Of a DNA stretch of 5,813 nt, positions 1-4,569 are shown one piece after another. The first letter of the stretch is position 1. Every line of letters begins with the position of its first letter. The stretch is from the NCBI GenBank assembly GCA_035575095.1, contig DATLYF010000130.1:1-5813 (forward strand), given 5' to 3'. A program made the translations under genes and the position numbers. The notes under the pieces were generated by a model that saw only the letters and a list, made by a program, of their open reading frames with translations, had not been told where the DNA came from and did no database searches. The DNA comes from DATLYF01 sp035575095 (GTDB lineage Bacteria; Pseudomonadota; Gammaproteobacteria; Competibacterales; Competibacteraceae).

Positions 1-469
1 GCCGCACCTCAGCGATCTTGCTGACCAGCAGCACTTCGCCCGCAGACGCGTCGAAAGGCAGGTCCTGCAAGCGCTGCTCCCAATCCGCCTCGAGCGATAC
101 CGTGACGAGTGCATCGAGACGGGCCACGCCGGCCAGTGGCACCTGCATCCGGCCGACGAGCACGTCGTCCTCGGGCGCCACGCTACACAGGACGCTGCCG
201 TTGCGTGGCACGTGATACTCACGTACGCGCACGCCAGCGGCCCTGAGCCGGTCGATGAAGCCCGGCGTGACGGCCGTGGGCACCAGACCGTGCGCAAACG
301 CATCGCGCACGGCATGTGACAGCGCCACCACCTCGTCGAACACCGCGCCGCAGGCGTCGCAGTGCAGCAGGTGCTCGTCGATTGCCTCGGTGAGGGGAAG
401 CTCGGTGTCGCCCAGCCAATAATCGACGATCTCGCTCCAGCTCGGGTGGGCCGCGGTGGACACGCTCAT
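1..469 (-). CDS. Zinc-finger anti-sigma factor (partial, C-terminus beyond left edge)
   Basis: This open frame starts at the ATG at 469 and has no stop before the left edge, giving 156 visible residues. Residues 33-40 read H-L-L-H-C-D-A-C, the H-x3-C-x2-C motif of zinc-binding (ZAS/zf-HC2) anti-sigma domains. These hold their cognate ECF sigma factor inactive and release it on a signal. The rest of the visible chain has no hydrophobic membrane segment, so a soluble cytoplasmic protein is likely. The segment after residue 70 looks like a small beta-rich sensor domain; I do not recognise it, and it does not look like a ChrR-type cupin. The ATG overlaps the sigma factor TGA (ATGA), which implies translational coupling and a sigma/anti-sigma pair. 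The motif and the coupling are seen; the sigma-inhibiting role follows from the family; the signal is unknown. Confidence 0.85.
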   Translation of the reverse strand, partial: MSVSTAAHPSWSEIVDYWLGDTELPLTEAIDEHLLHCDACGAVFDEVVALSHAVRDAFAHGLVPTAVTPGFIDRLRAAGVRVREYHVPRNGSVLCSVAPEDDVLVGRMQVPLAGVARLDALVTVSLEADWEQRLQDLPFDASAGEVLLVSKIAEVR

Positions 470-1047
470 GGGGCCTTCCTTCCGGCCTCGAGGCAGCGGC
501 GCAGCTTGACGATGCCGCGGTGGCGGATCACACGCACGTTGCCGGCGCTCAAGCCGAGTGAGCGGCCCACCGCTTCGGCCGGTTGCTCGTCGTAGAAGCT
601 CAGGACCAGCACCGCACGCTCACGTTCGGGCAGGCGCTCCAGGCAGTGCGCCACACGCTCATGGTCCAGCCGAGGCGCCTGGTGCAGATCGGCCAACGGC
701 AGCTCGCCGGCGTGGCGCTGCAGCAGTTCTTCACGTCGTCGCTGGCTGCGCAACTGCTCGGTCACGGTCATGCGGCAGGCGCCCAGCACGAACGACACGA
801 TGCGCTGCGGCTCGCGCAGCTCACCGGCGCGCAGCTTCTCGATCGCCAGCGCCATCACGTGCTGCATCAGATCATCGGCCGAGTGCCCGTCGCGCAGGTG
901 ACGCAGGCCGTAGCGGCGCACGCGCGGTGCTAGCAAGCGGTATAGCTCGGACTCGGCCTCGCGGTCGCCGTCCGGCGCAGCAGCAGCGATACGGGCTGCC
1001 AGCCGCCCTTCGGCCGTGTCGGCATGAGCAAGTCCTGCGGGATCCAT
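466..1047 (-). CDS. ECF-type RNA polymerase sigma factor
   Basis: A 193-residue protein of usual ECF (group IV sigma-70) size, with only regions 2 and 4. Region 2 covers about residues 33-104 and includes the D-D-L-M-Q element at 58-62 typical of region 2.2 (core polymerase binding), followed by a basic stretch ending R-S-Q-R-R-R. Region 4 covers about 131-186. It has the conserved C-L-E-R-L-P-E-R-E-R start and a helix-turn-helix (residues 154-181) that would read the -35 element. The ATG at 1047 is preferred: the frame continues upstream to 1284, but a start there would overlap the divergent gene by about 150 bp and adds low-complexity sequence. No Shine-Dalgarno is visible before 1047. The gene is followed, with a 4-base overlap, by the zinc-finger anti-sigma gene. 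The target regulon and ECF subgroup cannot be named from sequence alone. Confidence 0.9.
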   Translation of the reverse strand: MDPAGLAHADTAEGRLAARIAAAAPDGDREAESELYRLLAPRVRRYGLRHLRDGHSADDLMQHVMALAIEKLRAGELREPQRIVSFVLGACRMTVTEQLRSQRRREELLQRHAGELPLADLHQAPRLDHERVAHCLERLPERERAVLVLSFYDEQPAEAVGRSLGLSAGNVRVIRHRGIVKLRRCLEAGRKAP

Positions 1048-1053
1048 GACACA

Positions 1054-1059
1054 AGCATA
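1054..1059 (-). promoter_or_regulatory. Candidate -10 element placing transcription start at the sigma ATG
   Basis: On the minus strand TATGCT (1059 to 1054) is followed by six bases (TGTGTC) and then the sigma factor ATG, so a transcript starting at the normal distance would begin on the A of the ATG and be leaderless. The best -35 at 17-bp spacing (GTTTTT, 1082 to 1077) is poor. The call is tentative and rests on the -10 match, the spacing, and the absence of a ribosome binding site. Confidence 0.3.
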
Positions 1060-1084
1060 GCGCGGCCCAGGCGGAAAAAAACTT

Positions 1085-1107
1085 GTAACGCCCGGCCGGC
1101 TTACGAC
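1085..1107 (+). promoter_or_regulatory. Possible ECF-type promoter for the di-iron protein gene
   Basis: GTAACG (1085-1090) and CGAC (1104-1107) resemble the AAC-containing -35 and CGA/CGT -10 elements of many ECF promoters, and they sit just upstream of the gene divergent from the sigma factor. The gap is about 3 bp shorter than the usual ECF spacing, so this is weak. If real, the divergent gene would be a direct target of the adjacent sigma factor. Confidence 0.25.
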
Positions 1108-1126
1108 ACATCCTGCTGTCAACAAC

Positions 1127-1132
1127 AGGAGG
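1127..1132 (+). promoter_or_regulatory. Shine-Dalgarno AGGAGG deciding the start at 1138
   Basis: A perfect AGGAGG with a 5-base spacer precedes the ATG at 1138. This fixes that start rather than the ATG at 1024, which would add 38 residues reading back through the divergent promoter region. Confidence 0.85.
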
Positions 1133-1137
1133 ATCCC

Positions 1138-1860
1138 ATGGTCACCAATCCCCAGTCCCGCACCAACGTGAACGAGATCGCCGACGGCATCTATCGCATC
1201 AACACCCCTATTGCCCTGCCCGGCGGCCAAAAATTCAGCTTCAACCAGTACCTGGTCGTCGACGACGCACCGCTGCTGTTCCACACCGGGCTGCGTCAGC
1301 TCTTCTCATTGGTTCACGAGGCCATCGCCGCGGTGATGCCGGTCGAGCGGCTGCGCTGGATCGCCTTTTCCCACGTCGAAGCGGACGAATGCGGTTCGAT
1401 GAACCTGCTGCTGGCCGCGGCGCCCGAGGCGCAACCGCTGTGCAGCCAGGTGGCGGCGATGGTGTCGGTTACCGACCTGGCCGACCGCGCGCCGCGCGCG
1501 CTGGCCGATGGGGAGCGGCTCTCGCTGGGCCGCCATGAGATCCAGTGGTTCGACACGCCCCACGTGCCCCACGGCTGGGATTGCGGCCTCATGCTGGAGC
1601 GCACGACGAACACCTTCTTCTGCGGCGACCTGTTCACACAACCCGGCAGCGGTGCACAGGCCCTGACCGAGAGCGACATCCTCGGTCCGAGCGAAGCCTT
1701 CCGCCAGCCGATGGACTACTTCGCGCATGCACCGCACACGCGCGCCACGCTGGAGCGCCTGGCGGCGGAGAAGCCGAGCACGCTGGCGTGCATGCACGGC
1801 AGCGCCTGGCGCGGCGATGGGGCTTCCCTGCTGCGCCACCTGGCCGAATCGCTGGGCTGA
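1138..1860 (+). CDS. Stand-alone flavodiiron-like metallo-beta-lactamase-fold protein
   Basis: A 240-residue single-domain protein. Candidate metal ligands are H79, E81 and D83 (H-V-E-A-D-E), H145 (P-H-G-W-D), D164 (C-G-D-L-F) and H220 (C-M-H-G-S). This is the H-x-E-x-D...H...D...H set of the di-iron site of flavodiiron proteins (oxygen or NO reductases), not the H-x-H-x-D-H set of hydrolytic MBL enzymes. The residue after D83 is Glu where the common motif has His. No flavodoxin or rubredoxin domain follows, so it resembles the flavodoxin-less oxygen-binding di-iron (ODP) group; an electron donor, if any, must be separate. No signal peptide is seen, so it is probably cytoplasmic. It is divergent from the ECF sigma gene across 90 bp, which suggests regulation by, or a sensing role with, that sigma system (inference). 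Automated annotation would probably call it only an MBL-fold hydrolase, which the ligand set argues against. Confidence 0.82.
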   Translation: MVTNPQSRTNVNEIADGIYRINTPIALPGGQKFSFNQYLVVDDAPLLFHTGLRQLFSLVHEAIAAVMPVERLRWIAFSHVEADECGSMNLLLAAAPEAQPLCSQVAAMVSVTDLADRAPRALADGERLSLGRHEIQWFDTPHVPHGWDCGLMLERTTNTFFCGDLFTQPGSGAQALTESDILGPSEAFRQPMDYFAHAPHTRATLERLAAEKPSTLACMHGSAWRGDGASLLRHLAESLG

Positions 1861-2187
1861 GCCGGGCGCGCACGAACTCAATCAGTATGGCCGCACCAAG
1901 CCCATCGCGCATCACGGCATCTCGCAGGCCGCGCATACTGTGCCGATGAGGCATGTTGTACTGGCCATGCAGGTGCGATGGACAACCGCTGGCGGCGGCA
2001 CGGGCGTAAGTCACAGTCGCATAAGGCCGTCTGCGTGTGCTCCGGCAAAGCAGTTGGCGCCGGTTTTGAGAGAACAGAGCGCAAGAGAGAGTCGAACCGG
2101 CCGCGTTCAGGCGCTGAGGCTGGCGACCGGCGGCACACGCAGAACGGCCCGCAGCCCCACGTTGTTTCGCGAAACCCCGAAACGAAA
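1861..2187. other. Intergenic stretch with no supported gene
   Basis: About 330 bp between the di-iron protein gene and the tRNA terminator. I read all frames and found only short, arginine- and serine-rich translations with no recognisable domain and no good ribosome binding site. There is no clear terminator after the stop at 1860. The only local structure I noted is a 12-bp perfect palindrome at 2164-2175. A small RNA cannot be excluded by eye. Confidence 0.6.
2164..2175. repeat. 12-bp perfect palindrome GTTTCGCGAAAC
   Basis: A perfect inverted repeat with no spacer, about 12 bp beyond the tRNA terminator stem. It could be a dimeric regulator site. It resembles the arms of ParB parS sites but lacks their ACGT centre, so no specific function is assigned. 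Confidence 0.4.
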
Positions 2188-2213
2188 ATGCCCAACCGAT
2201 GAAGGTTGGGCAT
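2183..2213 (-). terminator. Intrinsic terminator of the tRNA-Phe (mutY-yggX-tRNA) transcript
   Basis: Read on the minus strand, ATGCCCAACC and GGTTGGGCAT form a perfect 10-bp stem (2213-2204 with 2197-2188) around a 6-base TTCATC loop. T residues follow: the stem end plus TTT, then CGTTT. It begins 7 bases after the tRNA CCA end, so it would stop transcripts leaving tRNA-Phe. The U-tract is interrupted by CG, so efficiency is uncertain. Confidence 0.85.
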
Positions 2214-2220
2214 TGCAATC

Positions 2221-2296
<76 letters not shown>

Positions 2297-2314
2297 GTTG
2301 GCATCGAGGCGCGT

Positions 2315-2343
2315 ATTAAAGCCATTTCACTGCGGGGCGTCAA
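2315..2343 (-). promoter_or_regulatory. Sigma-70-like promoter of tRNA-Phe with GC-rich discriminator
   Basis: On the minus strand TTGACG (2343-2338), a 17-bp spacer, and TTTAAT (2320-2315) match the sigma-70 consensus at 5 of 6 bases in each hexamer. The GC-rich discriminator ACGCGCC follows, the kind found at stable-RNA promoters under stringent control. The predicted start near 2308 leaves a leader of roughly 10 bases before the mature tRNA 5' end at 2296. Confidence 0.8.
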
Positions 2344-2363
2344 CCCCTCTTCGGCAACTTTAT

Positions 2364-2636
2364 TCAGCGGCTCGGCGGCACGTAGCCCTCGGGCAGCTTG
2401 GCGCCCTCGCCGAAGAAGTACAGCTCCATCTGCTCCTCCAGGAATTTACGCGCCTTGGGCTCGAAGGGCGTGAGGCGGTATTCGTTGATCAGCATGGTCT
2501 GGTGGCGCAGCCACATCTGCCAAGCTTCCTTGGAGACATGCTCGAAGATGCGCTTGCCCAGCTCTCCCGGGTAGGGCTGACGCTCCAGCCCCTCCGCCTC
2601 ACGCCCCAGCTTGACGCAGTTCACCATGCGTGCCAT
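2364..2636 (-). CDS. yggX: YggX, Fe(2+)-trafficking / oxidative-damage protection protein
   Basis: A full-length 90-residue YggX family protein with the family signatures: C-V-K-L-G-R-E-A-E-G-L near the N-terminus (single Cys7), P-Y-P-G-E-L-G-K-R-I, S-K-E-A-W, H-Q-T-M-L-I-N-E, and Y-F-F-G-E-G-A toward the C-terminus. It is a small cytoplasmic protein linked in enterobacteria to iron handling and protection of Fe-S clusters from oxidants; the exact mechanism is debated. The start at 2636 has GGTGAGG upstream with a 7-base spacer, and that SD contains the mutY stop codon. The 9-bp gap after mutY implies co-transcription and probably translational coupling, as in the known mutY-yggX order. No terminator separates yggX from the downstream tRNA-Phe. 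Confidence 0.97.
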   Translation of the reverse strand: MARMVNCVKLGREAEGLERQPYPGELGKRIFEHVSKEAWQMWLRHQTMLINEYRLTPFEPKARKFLEEQMELYFFGEGAKLPEGYVPPSR

Positions 2637-2645
2637 CTCGAAACC

Positions 2646-3701
2646 TCACCAATCGTTAGCCAATAGCGACAGCAGACTCCGCACCGGCGCGGCCAGGCCG
2701 CGGGCATCGGGCTGGCGCAGGTTATACCAGACCTGACGTTCCCCATCCATCACTCGGCAAGGGGCACAGTCCAGCTCCAGCTGGAGCGGGGTGATGTCCA
2801 GGTGGAAGTGGCTGAATGTGTGGCGCAGCACCGACCAGGGCTGCACCGTCCGCGGTTCCACGCCCAGCCGCTGGCGACACCAGCCCTGCGGCGTCTCGTC
2901 CGGCGGGCACTCGGGGAAGCCCCACAAGCCACCCCACACCCCACTGGGTGGACGCTGTTCCAACAGCACCCGGCCTTCCGGATCACGCACCATGAGCATG
3001 ACGGTGGCGCGTACCGGCAGTTGGCGGCGCGGTTTGGGCGCGGGATAGTCGGTCTGCCGTCCCTGCAAGCGCGCCTGACAGTCGACTGCTACCGGGCAGG
3101 CGCCGCAGCGCGGGCGGCTGCGGGTGCAGAGCAGCGCGCCCAGATCCATGATGGCCTGGGTGTAGTCGGCGACCCGCTCGGCAGGGGTGTAGCGCTCGGC
3201 CAGGGCCCACAGGCGTTGTGCCACCGCCGGCTGTCCCGGCCAGCCCGGCACGGCGCCGTGCCGGGCCAGCACGCGCTTGACGTTGCCGTCGAGGATGGGG
3301 TGGCGCTGGCCCAGGGCCTGGGCAAGGATGGCGCCGGCGGTGGAGCGGCCGATGCCGGGCAGGGCCTGCAGCGCCGCGAAGTCGCGGGGCAAGACGCCGC
3401 CGTAGTGGTCGCACACCACCTGCGCCGCCCGGTGCAGGTTGCGGGCGCGGGCGTAGTAACCCAGCCCGGACCACAGGTGCAATACCTCGTCCAGCTCGGC
3501 GTCGGCCAGCGCCGTCACCTCGGGGAAGCGCGCCATGAAGCGCTCGAAATAGGGAATGACGGTGGCAACCTGGGTCTGCTGCAACATGATCTCGGACACC
3601 CACACCCGATAGAGCGTGGGCTCCCGCTTCCAGGGCAGATCCCGGCGGCCGTGCTGGTCGAACCAGGCCAGCAGGCGCTGGCTGAACTCGGCATCGGTCA
3701 T
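2646..3701 (-). CDS. mutY: Adenine DNA glycosylase MutY
   Basis: A complete 351-residue MutY, the monofunctional glycosylase that removes adenine mispaired with 8-oxoguanine, and the partner of MutT and MutM. Catalytic E37 (V-S-E-I-M-L-Q-Q-T-Q) and D138 (I-L-D-G-N-V) match the E. coli numbering. The helix-hairpin-helix is L-Q-A-L-P-G-I-G at 111-118. The [4Fe-4S] cysteines are C192, C199, C202 and C208 (C-x6-C-x2-C-x5-C). The C-terminal MutT-like domain begins near 228 and keeps the F-S-H loop (296-298) used to recognise 8-oxoguanine. The start at 3701 fits the family N-terminus, although no convincing Shine-Dalgarno precedes it. yggX follows at 9 bp. The cluster ties MutY function to iron-sulphur supply, which suits the pairing with YggX. 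All key residues are intact. Confidence 0.98.
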   Translation of the reverse strand: MTDAEFSQRLLAWFDQHGRRDLPWKREPTLYRVWVSEIMLQQTQVATVIPYFERFMARFPEVTALADAELDEVLHLWSGLGYYARARNLHRAAQVVCDHYGGVLPRDFAALQALPGIGRSTAGAILAQALGQRHPILDGNVKRVLARHGAVPGWPGQPAVAQRLWALAERYTPAERVADYTQAIMDLGALLCTRSRPRCGACPVAVDCQARLQGRQTDYPAPKPRRQLPVRATVMLMVRDPEGRVLLEQRPPSGVWGGLWGFPECPPDETPQGWCRQRLGVEPRTVQPWSVLRHTFSHFHLDITPLQLELDCAPCRVMDGERQVWYNLRQPDARGLAAPVRSLLSLLANDW

Positions 3702-3711
3702 GGGTTATGCT
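3683..3711 (+). promoter_or_regulatory. Weak candidate promoter for the SDR gene inside the mutY 5' end
   Basis: TATGCT (3706-3711) is a fair -10 hexamer, with a poor -35 (TGAACT, 3683-3688) 17 bp upstream. A start near 3718 would give a leader of about 24 bases carrying the AGGAG site at 3727-3731. The element would lie over the first codons of mutY, so the two divergent promoters would overlap. Low confidence. Confidence 0.25.
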
Positions 3712-3741
3712 CAGATATTCGATGCTAGGAGTAAGACGACG

Positions 3742-4569
3742 ATGGCGCACATTCTAATCGCCGGCTGCGGCGATGTGGGCACCACCTTGGGGTTGCTGCT
3801 GGCCGCCCAGGGGCACGTGGTATGGGGGTTGCGGCGCGACCCTGCACCCCTGCCGACGCCGATTCGCGCCATCGCCGCCGATCTGGGCGACCCCGTTACC
3901 TTGGAGCATTTACCGCCGGAACTGGACTACGTGTTCTACACCGCCGCCGCCGGCGCACGCGACGAGGCCCATTATCGCGCCGTCTACGTCGAGGGCATCG
4001 GCCACCTGCTCGATGCACTCGCCGGACAGCCGCTGCGGCGCGTGTTCCTGACCTCGAGCACCTCGGTCTATGCCCAGGACGACGGCGGTTGGGTGGACGA
4101 GGATTCTCCGGCCGCGGGCCAGGGCACGAGCGGGCGGCTGATCCGTGAAGGCGAGCAGCGCTTGCTGGCCGGCCCGTTCCCGGCCACCGTGGTGCGCTTC
4201 GCCGGTATCTACGGCCCCGGGCGCACCCGGCTGCTCGAGCAGGTACGCGCCGGCCGCCCCTGCCAAGCCGAGCCGCCCCAGTGGAGCAACCGCATCCACC
4301 GCGACGACTGCGCCCGGGTGCTGGCCCATCTGCTCACGCTGGAGCAGCCCGCCCCGCTCTACCTGGCGGTGGACGACGAGCCGGCGCCGCTGCACGAGGT
4401 CCTGGCCTGGCTGGCGCAACGGCTGGAACTGCCGGCGCCGCCCATTGTCAATCCGCCTCTACCTGCCGGGCAGAACAAGCGCTGCCGCAACGCCCGGCTC
4501 AGGGCCACGGGCTTCGTGTTCCGCTATCCGAGCTATCGAGAGGGGTACGGGGCCATGCTGGCGCGCTAG
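3742..4569 (+). CDS. Atypical SDR / NAD-dependent epimerase-like protein (YeeZ-like)
   Basis: A 275-residue protein with a Rossmann N-terminus: A-G-C-G-D-V-G at 7-13 is the dinucleotide-binding glycine motif. Later extended-SDR landmarks are T-S-S-T-S-V-Y at 104-110, R-F-A-G-I-Y-G-P-G-R at 152-161 and N-R-I-H-R-D-D at 183-189. The catalytic Y-x3-K is not evident: where epimerases carry it, the sequence reads S-G-R-L-I-R-E (130-136). This fits the atypical SDR group that includes YeeZ, so classical epimerase activity is doubtful and the substrate is unknown. The start at 3742 is chosen for AGGAG at 3727-3731 (10-base spacer) and because the Rossmann motif then begins at once; the ATG at 3616 would add 42 unrelated residues inside mutY. 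The gene is divergent from mutY and its stop overlaps the convergent FimX-like gene. Confidence 0.88.
   Translation: MAHILIAGCGDVGTTLGLLLAAQGHVVWGLRRDPAPLPTPIRAIAADLGDPVTLEHLPPELDYVFYTAAAGARDEAHYRAVYVEGIGHLLDALAGQPLRRVFLTSSTSVYAQDDGGWVDEDSPAAGQGTSGRLIREGEQRLLAGPFPATVVRFAGIYGPGRTRLLEQVRAGRPCQAEPPQWSNRIHRDDCARVLAHLLTLEQPAPLYLAVDDEPAPLHEVLAWLAQRLELPAPPIVNPPLPAGQNKRCRNARLRATGFVFRYPSYREGYGAMLAR

Noticed and set aside
1024..1137. 38-residue N-terminal extension of the di-iron protein
   Set aside because: The ATG at 1138 has a perfect AGGAGG, and the extension reads through the sigma factor start and the promoter region with no conserved sequence.
1048..1284. N-terminal extension of the sigma factor back to 1284
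   Set aside because: It would overlap the divergent gene, adds low-complexity residues, and the normal ECF length is reached from 1047.
2164..2175. ParB parS centromere site
   Set aside because: parS arms resemble GTTTC/GAAAC but flank an ACGT centre. Here the centre is GC, so half-site spacing is 2 bp short, and no par genes are in the window.
2334..2347. GGGG...CCCC hairpin as a yggX terminator
   Set aside because: The stem is only 4 bp, no T-tract follows, and the bases are better explained as the -35 region of the tRNA promoter.
2802..3728. Long plus-strand open frame antisense to mutY (308 residues)
   Set aside because: It lies opposite a gene with all catalytic residues intact. Its Q/A/G/R-rich translation is a GC-rich shadow with no domain.
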